Shown here in pieces: positions 7,570 to 16,435 of a stretch of 64,000 nt of DNA. The DNA comes from Clostridia bacterium (GTDB lineage Bacteria; Bacillota; Clostridia; Oscillospirales; Acutalibacteraceae). The stretch spans positions 1 through 64,000 of the forward strand of contig JAFTVI010000035.1 in the NCBI GenBank assembly GCA_017465825.1. The letters run 5' to 3'. The notes under the pieces were generated by a model. It did not search any database. It was not told the origin of the DNA and saw only the letters and a list, made by a program, of their open reading frames with translations. A program made the position numbers and the translations under genes. The number at the start of each line of letters is the position of its first letter. Position 1 is the first letter of the stretch.

Positions 7570-8874
7570 ATGTGGTATAATGAAAGTGTAATTTATCAGA
7601 TTTATCCTTTTGGATTTTGCGGTGCGCCGAAGCATAACGACGGTGTACTCAAATCACGGATACTGAAGGTTGCAGAACTGACGGAGCATCTTGTAAAGCT
7701 CAATGTGAATGCAGTATATTTCTGTCCTGTTTTTGAAAGCTCGGCACACGGCTATGATACGGCTGATTTTTCAAAAATTGACGTAAGACTCGGTACGAAT
7801 GACGATTTTAAATTCGTCTGCGACAAGCTGCACGAAAACGGCATAAGAGTAATTCTTGACGGTGTTTTCAATCACGTAGGCAGAGATTTTTTTGCGTTCA
7901 GGGATGTAAGAGAAAAGAAGTGGGAGTCACCCTTCAAGGATTGGTTCCATATAAGCTTTGACGGCAACAGCTCTTACAACGACGGCTTCTGGTACGAGGG
8001 CTGGGAAGGTCATTACGAGCTTGTAAAGCTTAATCTTGACAATCCCGAAGTGAAAAATTATCTTTTTGAGCGCGTCGGCGAATGGATAGACAATTTCGGC
8101 ATTGACGGTCTGCGACTTGATGTTGCCTATATGCTGAACCGTCAGTTTATGAGGGAACTCAATTCATTCTGTCTGGCAAAGAAAAGTGATTTCTTCCTTG
8201 CAGGCGAGATGATTCACGGAAATTACAGAGATATAGTCTGCGACGGAATGCTTCACAGTGCTACCAATTATGAGTGCTACAAGGGTATTTATTCTTCTTT
8301 CAACAGTATGAATATGTTTGAAATCGGTTATTCGCTCAGTAACCGTTTCGGCAGTGAGGACTGGTGTATGTACAGAGGCTTACAGCTTATAGGCTTTGTT
8401 GATAATCACGATGTCACAAGACTTGCATCTGTTCTTACAAACAAAAAGCATATAATTCCTGCTTACGGTATGCTGTTTGCTATGCCCGGTATTCCTTGTA
8501 TCTATTACGGCAGTGAATGGGGCATTGAGGGCAGAAAAGAAGACGGTGATGATGCACTTCGTCCTGCAATTGATGCGGTGCAATTCAATGAGATATCCGA
8601 ATTTATATCAAAGGTTGCAAAAATACACCGTGAAAGCAAGGCTCTGTGTTACGGCAGTCTTAAGATACTTCATCAGACTAATCATCAGCTTGTTTTTGAG
8701 CGTGTATGTAATGATGAGAGAATCATCGTGCTTATAAATGCGGATGAAAATGAATATACAGCCCATTTTGATGCAAAAGCAGGCTGCGGAACGGAGCTTA
8801 TAACAGGCGCGCATTTTGATTTCGGTGCAGGCAGTAAAATGCCCGGCTGTTCGGTGCAGTATGTAAAGCCATAA
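7570..8874 (+). CDS. GH13 alpha-amylase family glycosidase
   Basis: A 434-residue cytosolic GH13 enzyme. The conserved regions appear in order: DGVFNHVG, GLRLDVAYM (Asp nucleophile), LAGEMIHG (Glu acid/base) and GFVDNHD (third acidic residue). CIYYGSEWGIEG is also typical. Such compact enzymes without starch-binding modules usually hydrolyse imported maltodextrins (neopullulanase or maltodextrin glucosidase type). Start at 7570 follows GTGAGGTACATTT. The last codons CCA TAA lie inside the first hairpin of repeat R3. Confidence 0.88.
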   Translation: MWYNESVIYQIYPFGFCGAPKHNDGVLKSRILKVAELTEHLVKLNVNAVYFCPVFESSAHGYDTADFSKIDVRLGTNDDFKFVCDKLHENGIRVILDGVFNHVGRDFFAFRDVREKKWESPFKDWFHISFDGNSSYNDGFWYEGWEGHYELVKLNLDNPEVKNYLFERVGEWIDNFGIDGLRLDVAYMLNRQFMRELNSFCLAKKSDFFLAGEMIHGNYRDIVCDGMLHSATNYECYKGIYSSFNSMNMFEIGYSLSNRFGSEDWCMYRGLQLIGFVDNHDVTRLASVLTNKKHIIPAYGMLFAMPGIPCIYYGSEWGIEGRKEDGDDALRPAIDAVQFNEISEFISKVAKIHRESKALCYGSLKILHQTNHQLVFERVCNDERIIVLINADENEYTAHFDAKAGCGTELITGAHFDFGAGSKMPGCSVQYVKP

Positions 8875-8960
8875 TCTGACACAGCGTGTCAAATTATGGC
8901 AGCGATATAAATCCGTGAACGGATTTTCGATATACCTGACGGTGCGATATATACATATCG
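8869..8960. repeat. Mosaic hairpin repeat element R3
   Basis: Begins with CCATAAT (8869-8875) pairing with ATTATGG (8893-8899) around an inner GACAC/GTGTC stem. The amylase stop codon is in the left arm. Further palindromes (AATCCGT/ACGGATT) are separated by CGATATA spacers. Confidence 0.65.
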
Positions 8961-9051
8961 TCATTTATTAATTCATCAGGATAAATAATGCACATATTCA
9001 GGTATGGTGTCATTTTTTAACAGTAAATATAAAAAAGGAGATAAAATTAGT

Positions 9052-10068
9052 ATGGAAAAGAAATTGGTTGTTGCAAACATAGGTATGCAATTTGGTATGT
9101 CACACGTTGAGGGTGCAATGAGCTGCGGTGTTGAAATTGCCGCAATCTGTGACTGTAACGAAGCGAACCTTCGTGCGGCGGGAGAAAGATACGGCATTCC
9201 CGAGGAAAAGCAGTTTACAGATTATATGGATATTGTAAACAATAAGGATATAAATGTTGTTACAGTTGCAATTCCCGATCAACAGCATAAAAAGGTTGCC
9301 TGTGATCTGCTTCGGGCAGGCAAGCACGTGCTTTGCGAAAAGCCTCTTGCTCTTACACGTGAAGATCTTGAAGAAATTGTAAAGGTTGCCGATGAATCGG
9401 ACGCCAAATTTATGGTAGGACAGATCTGCCGTTTTACTCCCGCGTTTGAAAAAGCAAAGGAGATCGTTGAATCGGGCACTATCGGCGAGATTTATTTCAT
9501 TGAGTCCGAATATGCTCACGACTATATGAAGCTTGTTGATACTTGGCGTTCTGACCCTGACAGGCACGGCGTTATCGGCGGCGGATGTCACGCGGTTGAT
9601 CTTATCCGCTGGCTTGTGGGCGATCCGCAGGAGGTTTTTGCATACGGCACGCATAAGCTTTTGCCGCAGGTTTCTTATGATGATGCAACGATCGCAATTA
9701 TGAAATTCGATGAAAACGTCGCAGGCAAGGTGTTTGTTTCAACGGGCTGCAAGCGTGACTACACGATGCGTACCGTTATTTACGGCACAAAGGGTACGCT
9801 CATCTGCGATAACACTTCTCCCACAATGACTCTTTTTGTTACAGATGATGACGGAAACACACTGCCTGCACAGACTATAGACGTTCAGGTCAATAATCAT
9901 AATGCCGCTAAAGAATTTGAGGTTTTTGCCGATGCAATTCTTAATGACAAGCCTGTTTTGACGGATGCCCGTGAGGGTTCAAAAACTGTTGAGGTGTGCC
10001 TTTCAATTGTTGAATCGTCAAAAACAGGTAAACCTGTCAGACCGGATTATGAGTTTTTGAAAAAATAA
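9052..10068 (+). CDS. Gfo/Idh/MocA-family oxidoreductase
   Basis: A 338-residue NAD(P)-dependent sugar or inositol dehydrogenase-like protein. It has an N-terminal Rossmann domain (VVANIGMQFGMSHVEGA), the family signature CEKPLALT at about residue 93, and a GGGCHAVDLIRWLVG segment where the catalytic His/Asp region lies. It would oxidise or reduce a sugar, inositol or related polyol. Start at 9052 with AAGGAG 11 nt upstream; the earlier Met at 9004 has no ribosome-binding site. First of a group of sugar-type genes. Confidence 0.85.
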   Translation: MEKKLVVANIGMQFGMSHVEGAMSCGVEIAAICDCNEANLRAAGERYGIPEEKQFTDYMDIVNNKDINVVTVAIPDQQHKKVACDLLRAGKHVLCEKPLALTREDLEEIVKVADESDAKFMVGQICRFTPAFEKAKEIVESGTIGEIYFIESEYAHDYMKLVDTWRSDPDRHGVIGGGCHAVDLIRWLVGDPQEVFAYGTHKLLPQVSYDDATIAIMKFDENVAGKVFVSTGCKRDYTMRTVIYGTKGTLICDNTSPTMTLFVTDDDGNTLPAQTIDVQVNNHNAAKEFEVFADAILNDKPVLTDAREGSKTVEVCLSIVESSKTGKPVRPDYEFLKK

Positions 10069-10084
10069 TACAGACAAGTACGCA

Positions 10085-10215
10085 TAGCACGGAGTGAAGA
10101 TATAAAAATTCCTTATATTTACGATAAGGGAGAGTGTTCAATATTTTTGATGAATTCAGAAATATTGCATTTTTTCATCATTTGATATTGAAAAAATCAG
10201 GGGAAATTTTATAAC
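10085..10215 (+). pseudogene. Remnant of a duplicated propeller-glycosidase locus
   Basis: Positions 10091-10125 closely match the ribosome-binding site and first codons of the gene at 13236 (CGGAGTGAAGATAT followed by CCTTATATT), with the ATG changed to ATA. Positions 10165-10210 match the region just after that gene (GAAAAAATCAGG, GAAATTTTAT; compare 14100-14142). The body of the gene is missing, so this looks like an internally deleted second copy. Confidence 0.5.
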
Positions 10216-10229
10216 AGAGGACAAGGTTA

Positions 10230-12056
10230 ATGGTCAGGGATAAGGAATTTAACAAAAATTTGCGCGGGCTGATGATTCCCATTGCTTTTCAGAACTTTAT
10301 GCTTGCGGCGGTCAGCGCAGGCGATTCTGCAATGCTCGGTTTCGTGGATGAAAATGCAATGGCGGCTGTTTCGCTGGCAGGCAATATTCAGTTTGTGGAA
10401 AATCTGTTTCTTTCCGCCATTGTCTGCGGCGGAACGATTATGACTGCTCAATACTGGGGCAAGAAGGATAAAACTTCGGTTGAAAGGCTGTTTGGACTGA
10501 TTCTTCGTTATGCAACGGTTGTTTCCGCAGTATTTTTTATTGTGTCAGCCGCATTTCCCGAGTTTTTGATGACTCTTTTTACAGATGAACCGGAGCTTAT
10601 TACCTTGGGAGCTGAATATGTCCGTATTGCGTCGCTTTCCTATCTGATTACAGGTGTTTCGCAATGCTGGCTTTGTGTAATGAAAACAACAGGACAGACT
10701 AAGCAGAGCGCGGCAATAAGTACGGTTGCTTTGATTCTTGACACGGTGCTGAACGCTGTGTTTATTTTCGGATTCAATATGGGTGTGAAAGGTGCGGCGT
10801 TAACTACTACATTGGCACGTGTTGCTGAGCTTGTGATAGTTCTCGTTTATACCCGTAAAATGGCGGTAAAGCCTGATTTTAAAAAAGTTTCACGGATATT
10901 GAATAAGGATTTTGTCAAGTGCAGTGTGCCCATTCTTATCAATGCAATGGCGTGGGGTCTGGGAACTACCTTGTATTCAGTAATTATAGGTCACTTGGGT
11001 GTGGTTATAACTGCCGCAAATTCCGTTGCAAATATCGTCCGTCAGCTTGCAATTTCCGTATGCCGCGGACTGGGCAGCGGTGCTGACGTGGCGGATGCTG
11101 TTCAGGCGTTGATTGATGCAAATCCCAACCGTACCATATATTTTCCCGACGGGGAATATCTTTTGAGCAAGCCGATTTGTACGCCTGCTGAACCTACTAA
11201 AAGCGTTTCGCTTGAGCTTTCGGACTTTGCCGTGCTTAAAGCAACAGGTGATTGGCAGCAGGGCGAGGCTGTTGTTCAGCTCGGCGGCAAGGACCCTGCA
11301 AACGATACTGCAACAAACGGCAGTAATTATTCCCTTGAGGGCGGAATTATTGACGGCAGCGGTATGGCAAACGGCATTTCAATAAACAGCGGCAGAGAAA
11401 CAGCAATACGCAACGTTTCAATCAAAAACACCGTTGTCGGTATACATATCAAGCACGGCGCAAACAACGGCTCGTCCGACGCGGACATTTACGGCGTAAA
11501 CATTATCGGCACGGGCAAAACCGATTCTGTGGGTATGTTGCTTGAAGGATACGACAATACCGTCACCAATGTGCGTATAGGCAACGTGTTTACTGGTGTG
11601 CATATTAAATCGGCAGGCAATATGCTCCGCAACGTGCATCCTCTTTACTACTCCGACTACACAGATTATCAGAACAGCTGCGGTTTCCTTGATGAATGCG
11701 GCAACAACTGGTATGATTACTGCTACAGCGACCAGTTCGGTGTCGGTTTCCGCACTACGGGCAACGGCTCAAGCTATTATAACGATTGCTATTGCTTCTG
11801 GTATTCGGAAAGCGGTGAAACACATACTGCTTTCAAAGCGGACGGAAAATTGAATTCAACGCTGACAAATTTCAAAACAGGCTTTACGGATAACTGTGAG
11901 AACATTGTGCTGACTGTAGCCGAAAAAGGCGGTGACGGCAGTATAGACAATATCGAAGTTCAGGGCGGAACAGACAGCAAGGTCTACCTTGCCTATGTGG
12001 AAGACGCATCGCTGTTTGAACGTATAGCAGGATTTTTTGCATTGCTGTTCAGCTGA
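10230..12056 (+). CDS. Chimeric ORF: truncated MATE exporter fused to right-handed beta-helix protein
   Basis: A 608-residue in-frame fusion of two unrelated halves. Residues 1 to about 280 are a MATE-family multidrug/Na+ antiporter start, with about eight membrane segments, ending at the family stretch RQLAISVCRGLGSG. From about residue 286 (nt 11070-11090) the sequence becomes soluble: QALIDANPNRTIYFPDGEY is typical of pectate-lyase superfamily proteins, followed by beta-helix turns (GISINS, GIHIKHG, GVHIKSAG). The MATE half lacks its last four helices or so; the beta-helix half lacks a signal peptide. The simplest reading is a deletion joining two genes, in vivo or in assembly. A working fusion is unlikely. 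Confidence 0.75.
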   Translation: MVRDKEFNKNLRGLMIPIAFQNFMLAAVSAGDSAMLGFVDENAMAAVSLAGNIQFVENLFLSAIVCGGTIMTAQYWGKKDKTSVERLFGLILRYATVVSAVFFIVSAAFPEFLMTLFTDEPELITLGAEYVRIASLSYLITGVSQCWLCVMKTTGQTKQSAAISTVALILDTVLNAVFIFGFNMGVKGAALTTTLARVAELVIVLVYTRKMAVKPDFKKVSRILNKDFVKCSVPILINAMAWGLGTTLYSVIIGHLGVVITAANSVANIVRQLAISVCRGLGSGADVADAVQALIDANPNRTIYFPDGEYLLSKPICTPAEPTKSVSLELSDFAVLKATGDWQQGEAVVQLGGKDPANDTATNGSNYSLEGGIIDGSGMANGISINSGRETAIRNVSIKNTVVGIHIKHGANNGSSDADIYGVNIIGTGKTDSVGMLLEGYDNTVTNVRIGNVFTGVHIKSAGNMLRNVHPLYYSDYTDYQNSCGFLDECGNNWYDYCYSDQFGVGFRTTGNGSSYYNDCYCFWYSESGETHTAFKADGKLNSTLTNFKTGFTDNCENIVLTVAEKGGDGSIDNIEVQGGTDSKVYLAYVEDASLFERIAGFFALLFS

Positions 12057-12151
12057 AATACAGACTGTTTTTATAACAATCTCAAAAAATTCCTGCGTTG
12101 TCAAACGGTGCCTTTAGTCGGTTTCCATTAATGAAAGTGTAGGTTATTTAT

Positions 12152-13222
12152 ATGTATATTACTTTTAAGAATAACAGCACAAGTACAAAAATGTTTGTTC
12201 TGGTTGAGCAACAGCAATACACTATCAATACGGGTGAGTACATAGAAGTTTTTTGCAACGGCAATAAAACGGAATTTATCGCTCAGACTGCAGCTTTCGA
12301 TGAAATGATTGACGGAATCAACGAAATATCAGATTGTGCAAAAAACGAGAGTTTCAAAGGCAGGATTCTTTTAAAGCTTACTAAAAAATTTGCTGAAAAG
12401 CTGCCTGAAATAATGCTTGACACGGCTGTGAAATATGAAATAAGCTGTATGAATTCACAAAATGCAGTTGTAGATTTATCCGATGCCGCGTATTCGGTAT
12501 GTGACGGAAAAATAGCAGACTTTTTAGATATGATGCCTGTTGGGATATTATTTTCAAGAGCTGAAACGTACAACGGTCAGATAAGCGTTCTTGATACGTC
12601 GCTAACTAACCGTAAAAAGTTTCTCAGACTTATGAGGAATATTTTACTGTTTTCGCATTGGGGATTTATTTTTGTTGACTTGTTTTTCTTTATCCCCGAG
12701 TATCTTATAATTAAATTTTTCTCGTCACATTTTTATATAAATAAACTTTTTAAAGGTCTTTATAATCTGCCGCCTGATACAAGGACAAAAAAACTTGCAA
12801 AAAAAGAACAGCAGTTTGAAATGGAAGATAAAAAAGGCTGTTTAAGCGGATTTATAAAAGTTCTTATCGTAATTTTAGCTTTTGGCGGACTGTGCTGGTG
12901 GGCAATAAGCTCCGCCCCCGATGTTATAATCTCAGAGGATTTTCAGTCGGTTGTCTGTTTTGATGAAGCGTTTGTGAGAATTGACGGCGGCTTGCCTGAT
13001 GATGCAGAAAAAGTGTTTTTAGCAGATTATACAGCGTACTATCCTTTGGCAGACGGCGAATATGATATGGATAATTACTACTGTTACATATATGAAGATT
13101 CAGCCGGCGAAAGATATATGTGGCTTAAGGATGATTGCAGTCTGAACGAAAACGCGGATAAAGAGTATGATGAATACGAAAACCCTCTTGTTTACAAATC
13201 GACAGGAGAAAAATCTGACTGA
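12152..13222 (+). CDS. Hypothetical membrane protein
   Basis: A 356-residue protein I do not recognise. The first 150 residues are soluble and beta-rich. A long hydrophobic stretch (about 160-190, with HWGFIFVDLFFFIPEYLII) and a second helix (about 235-253) form the membrane part. The last 100 residues are acidic and Tyr-rich and probably extracytoplasmic. Start at 12152 has a weak site (GTGTAGG) upstream. The propeller-glycosidase gene starts 14 nt after its stop. Confidence 0.6.
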   Translation: MYITFKNNSTSTKMFVLVEQQQYTINTGEYIEVFCNGNKTEFIAQTAAFDEMIDGINEISDCAKNESFKGRILLKLTKKFAEKLPEIMLDTAVKYEISCMNSQNAVVDLSDAAYSVCDGKIADFLDMMPVGILFSRAETYNGQISVLDTSLTNRKKFLRLMRNILLFSHWGFIFVDLFFFIPEYLIIKFFSSHFYINKLFKGLYNLPPDTRTKKLAKKEQQFEMEDKKGCLSGFIKVLIVILAFGGLCWWAISSAPDVIISEDFQSVVCFDEAFVRIDGGLPDDAEKVFLADYTAYYPLADGEYDMDNYYCYIYEDSAGERYMWLKDDCSLNENADKEYDEYENPLVYKSTGEKSD

Positions 13223-13235
13223 ACGGAGTGAAGAT

Positions 13236-14087
13236 ATGAAAGTTCCTTATATTGCCGATGAATGGAGAATTCTTTTTAAGCCCGAAAAGTACGGAAATTA
13301 TGTAAATGACCATACCGTTGTGAAAGGTTCAGACGGCGACTGGCATTTGTACGGCATAACAAGCTTTGGCGGTCATTCCTATGAGGAACGTTATTTCGTT
13401 CACGGCAAAGGGCAGAGCTTGGATAGCCCCTTTGCGGAAGCGGGCAAATCAATAGACAGGGGTACGCTTGCCTGGGCACCCTGCGTAATCAGCAAGGATG
13501 AAAACTATTATATGTTTTACGGCCCCTCTCCCACTTCCCTTGCAGTATCTTTTGATATGCGGGAATGGTACGGATACAAGGTCACATTGAATAATGAGCC
13601 GCCGATGGCTGCTCACCGCGACCATTTTGTACTGAAGACAGACGAAAACAAATATCTTATGTATGTTGTTGGTGTTCACAATAAAAAGGGTGCGGTTTCC
13701 TGCTTTTCATCCTGTGATTTGTTGGTATGGGAGTTTGAAGGCTTTGCTCTTACTTCGGGTGATGATGCCCCTCTCAAACCGGGTTGGGGAGCCGTGGAAT
13801 CACCTTTTGTGCTTAAAAAAGACGGCTTGTATTATCTTTTTGTTACATATACCGATTCTTCTGCAGAAACATATAACGATACTCTGGTGTTCTGCTCAGA
13901 AGACCCCCAAAACTTCGGTGAATATAACGAAGAAGCCGGGGGTACAAAGCCGATAACAAAATTAGCGGCTCACGCCCCCGAAATTATAGAGGAAAACGGC
14001 AAGTATTATATCACAACCTGCGGCTGGATTGATAAACCCATTCCGCATAAAGGCTGTGTTTCAATAGCATCACTTGAATGGAAATAA
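13236..14087 (+). CDS. Five-bladed propeller glycosidase-like protein (GH43/GH32 clan type)
   Basis: A 283-residue protein with repeated blade motifs typical of GH43/GH32/GH130-like propellers: WHLYGITSFGG, LAWAPCVISKDENYYMFYG, HFVLKTDENKYLMYVVG, GAVESPFVLKKDGLYYLF and HAPEIIEENGKYYI. No signal peptide, so it would act on intracellular sugars. The acidic triad cannot be assigned safely by eye. Start at 13236 because GGAGTG lies 6 nt upstream; the longer frame to 13167 overlaps the previous gene. A decayed copy of its 5' end sits at 10085. Confidence 0.7.
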   Translation: MKVPYIADEWRILFKPEKYGNYVNDHTVVKGSDGDWHLYGITSFGGHSYEERYFVHGKGQSLDSPFAEAGKSIDRGTLAWAPCVISKDENYYMFYGPSPTSLAVSFDMREWYGYKVTLNNEPPMAAHRDHFVLKTDENKYLMYVVGVHNKKGAVSCFSSCDLLVWEFEGFALTSGDDAPLKPGWGAVESPFVLKKDGLYYLFVTYTDSSAETYNDTLVFCSEDPQNFGEYNEEAGGTKPITKLAAHAPEIIEENGKYYITTCGWIDKPIPHKGCVSIASLEWK

Positions 14088-14141
14088 GATATCACTTGCT
14101 TCATTTTTATCGTCTGATATGAAAAAATCAGGAGAAATTTT

Positions 14142-14450
14142 ATGACTGAATTCAATAAATTGGTAAGAGATAAAATACCGGAAATAATGAGTGCTAAAGG
14201 CGAGACACCCATAACCAAAATACTGAATGATGCCGAATACGGTTTATATTTAGAAAAGAAATTGGATGAGGAAGTGGCTGAATATCACTGCAGCAAGGAG
14301 CTTGAGGAGCTGGCAGACATTTTAGAAGCGGTTTATGCTTTATGCGAAAGTAAAGGATTCTCCGTTGATGATTTATTATCGGTATATCGGGAAAAACACA
14401 ACCAACGGGGCGGCTTTTCAAAGAAAATACTTTTAATCGGAAAAGAATGA
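14142..14450 (+). CDS. MazG-like NTP pyrophosphohydrolase
   Basis: A 102-residue all-alpha NTP pyrophosphohydrolase of the phosphoribosyl-ATP pyrophosphohydrolase-like group. It starts with FNKLVRDKIPEIM, a hallmark of these short proteins, and carries the metal-binding LDEEVAEYH and ELEELADILEAVYAL helices. Such enzymes clear modified or surplus nucleotides. Start at 14142 follows CAGGAGAAATTTT. It lies 54 nt after the glycosidase and may share its transcript. Confidence 0.85.
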   Translation: MTEFNKLVRDKIPEIMSAKGETPITKILNDAEYGLYLEKKLDEEVAEYHCSKELEELADILEAVYALCESKGFSVDDLLSVYREKHNQRGGFSKKILLIGKE

Positions 14451-14461
14451 TAATCATAAAA

Positions 14462-14491
14462 TTGACAGTAATACTTAATCTGTGCTACAAT
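14462..14491 (+). promoter_or_regulatory. Promoter upstream of the sugar isomerase gene
   Basis: TTGACA (14462-14467), 18-nt spacer, TACAAT (14486-14491). A 23-codon ORF starting at ATG 14522 follows before the isomerase gene; it could be a leader peptide or a remnant. Confidence 0.6.
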
Positions 14492-14642
14492 AATTTTACA
14501 TTTATATAAAGCAGGTTTTTTATGAAATCGTTTGCGAAAAAATCTGTTTCATTGTTTCCGACTGTTGTTGTGCTTGTGGGTGATGCTGTATAATTGTTAA
14601 AAATATGACAAAAATTTTAAATAGAACTAACAGGTGAAGAAA

Positions 14643-15536
14643 ATGATTCTTTCTCAAAAAAATAATTGTGCAACTCAATTCGGTGAAATAAGAGCAATTG
14701 AGCTTATTGCCGAGGCAGGCTTTGATGCAATTGATTACTCTATGTCCACTCTTGCAAAGGACGGAAACGTACTTGATTCGGATAATTACAAAGCCTATGT
14801 AAAAGAGCTTTCTGATGCGGCAAAAAGAAATAATATAGTTTTCAATCAGGGACACGCAGTAACAGGTGTGGGCATAGATGACCCCGAAACTGCATACAGA
14901 ATCCTTGCAGAAAAGAATATCAGATGTCTTGAAATTGCAGGTCTTCTGGGAATGAAAACGCTTGTCGTTCACCCTTACGGTACAGGTATATACATCGGTC
15001 GTGAAGAAGAGGCATTGGAAAGAAATATTAAGTATTTTAATATTCTTCTTCCCTATGCAGAGGAATACGGCGTTAAAATCGCTTGTGAAAATATGTGGTG
15101 CGGCGACAGAAAACGGAAGGTGACAAGAGGCAGTATTTTCAGCAATCCTTATGAACATTCAGGATTCATTGACGAAATGAACAGTGAGTTTCTTGTGGCT
15201 TGTCTTGATTTGGGACACACAAGTCTTGACGGCAGAGAACCTCAGGACAGCATAAGAGTTTTAGGAAACAGGTTGGGGGCTCTGCACGTTCACGATAACG
15301 ATTATCTTGACGATATGCACACACTTCCGGGACTGAGTGAAATGAATTGGGAAGAAATAACGAAGGCGCTGGCTGAAGTTGATTACCAAGGTGATTTCAC
15401 CCTTGAAACCAATCATTTCTTCGACTCCTTTGAAACCGAAGAGGAAATCAGATTAGGTCTGAAGCTTTCCGAAGTAATCGGCAGAAAGATGATAGGAAAA
15501 ATTGAGAAATATAAAAAAATTCAGGGCGCGAATTAG
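14643..15536 (+). CDS. Sugar phosphate isomerase/epimerase (xylose isomerase-like TIM barrel)
   Basis: A 297-residue AP-endonuclease-2/xylose isomerase-like TIM barrel. Metal-site elements are visible: TLVVHPYG, IACENMWCG (Glu), VACLDLGHTSL (Asp and His), LHVHDND (His and Asp) and GDFTLETNHF (Glu). Family members isomerise or epimerise sugars, keto-sugars or inositol derivatives. Start at 14643 behind AGGTGAAG; the GTG at 14634 lies in that site. It fits functionally with the Gfo/Idh dehydrogenase at 9052. Confidence 0.82.
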   Translation: MILSQKNNCATQFGEIRAIELIAEAGFDAIDYSMSTLAKDGNVLDSDNYKAYVKELSDAAKRNNIVFNQGHAVTGVGIDDPETAYRILAEKNIRCLEIAGLLGMKTLVVHPYGTGIYIGREEEALERNIKYFNILLPYAEEYGVKIACENMWCGDRKRKVTRGSIFSNPYEHSGFIDEMNSEFLVACLDLGHTSLDGREPQDSIRVLGNRLGALHVHDNDYLDDMHTLPGLSEMNWEEITKALAEVDYQGDFTLETNHFFDSFETEEEIRLGLKLSEVIGRKMIGKIEKYKKIQGAN

Positions 15537-15565
15537 TTTTTTTCCTTGTCTTAATACGCAAATTA

Positions 15566-15599
15566 AAAGGTACATCTTGCGGTGTACCTTTCGTTTTTT
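15566..15599 (+). terminator. Intrinsic terminator after the isomerase gene
   Basis: 9-bp stem AAAGGTACA/TGTACCTTT (15566-15591) then CGTTTTTT. An almost identical terminator recurs at 55301-55333, 40 kb away. Confidence 0.88.
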
Positions 15600-15671
15600 A
15601 TGAATTTTGCAAAATAACTGCCAATGTCAGCATCAATAAGTCAGTGTGTATGCAGTATAAAGGATGAAAAT

Positions 15672-16037
15672 TTAGAAAACGCTGTAAATAAAATGCCACC
15701 AATACGGATAAATAACATCGGATGCACTTCCGGAAACAGACCAGACTGTTTCCCACTTTGTTTCTGTCCAATCACCGTTACTTTTTTCAAAAGTTAAAAC
15801 ATTGGCATCGGTCATTCCTGCTGATATATAATATACTTCTGCTGTTTTTTCATCACATCGCAAAACCTTGAAGTATTCCACATCACCAAGCATAGAATTG
15901 CTTTTGTACGCATATTCAAAATCATCATAATATTTTTCAGTAAGTATCTCACACTTTACTATTGATGACAGCCATATAACAACGGGAATCAGAATAACGG
16001 TTATAAGAATCAGTAAGTTTCTGCGTTTGCGTGTCAT
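15672..16037 (-). CDS. Hypothetical membrane-anchored protein
   Basis: A 121-residue protein with a basic N-terminus (MTRKRRN) and one membrane helix (about residues 7-26), then a soluble extracytoplasmic domain. It overlaps the preceding four-helix-bundle gene by ATGA (start 16037, stop 16034-16036), so the two are translationally coupled. No family recognised. Confidence 0.6.
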   Translation of the reverse strand: MTRKRRNLLILITVILIPVVIWLSSIVKCEILTEKYYDDFEYAYKSNSMLGDVEYFKVLRCDEKTAEVYYISAGMTDANVLTFEKSNGDWTETKWETVWSVSGSASDVIYPYWWHFIYSVF

Positions 16038-16387
16038 TTTTCATTCTCCTTTGCGGTTTTGCATGATGCAATTAAAAGTCTGCGAATATTGTCACACAAT
16101 TTCTCTGTATGTCGATATGTTTGTTCGTCAATTCTCTTTGTTTCATGCATCAGTTTCAGCCAATAACTCGTCTCATTAGATTCCTTTAGCGCAATTTCCA
16201 ATTTAGACACAAAATCCTTTTTGCTTTGTGCGTATTGTGCTTCGTGGATATTGGCACCAACCGATGTACCAGCTCTTGCGACCTGATCGACCATATAGGA
16301 ACTTTTGGGTGCAGTTACACCGTCAACAAGATTAACAATCGCAACAGCAAATTCAAAAGATAAGTCAAGTAATTTGTTTTCAGACAT
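16034..16387 (-). CDS. Four-helix-bundle protein (S23/Avd-like)
   Basis: A 117-residue member of the four helix bundle (23S rRNA intervening-sequence protein) family. Typical features are NKLLDLSFEFAVAIVNLV, QVARAGTSVGANIHEAQ and SKLEIALKESNETSYWLKL. Free-standing members are common in bacteria and their role is unclear; in diversity-generating retroelements a relative (Avd) binds the template RNA, but no reverse transcriptase is seen here. The start at 16387 follows AGAAGGTG; the longer frame runs into repeat R4 and is rejected. Confidence 0.85.
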   Translation of the reverse strand: MSENKLLDLSFEFAVAIVNLVDGVTAPKSSYMVDQVARAGTSVGANIHEAQYAQSKKDFVSKLEIALKESNETSYWLKLMHETKRIDEQTYRHTEKLCDNIRRLLIASCKTAKENEK

Positions 16388-16435
16388 AAGAGCACCTTCT
16401 TTCAATGATATTGTATCATGATTTGTTATGGTTTT

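Noticed and set aside
11418-11639. Minus-strand ORF inside the beta-helix half of the chimera
   Set aside because: Shadow of the plus-strand frame with low-complexity His/Val content and no start signal.
16034-16387. Avd component of a diversity-generating retroelement
   Set aside because: The protein is Avd-like in fold family, but no reverse transcriptase, template repeat or variable repeat is seen nearby.
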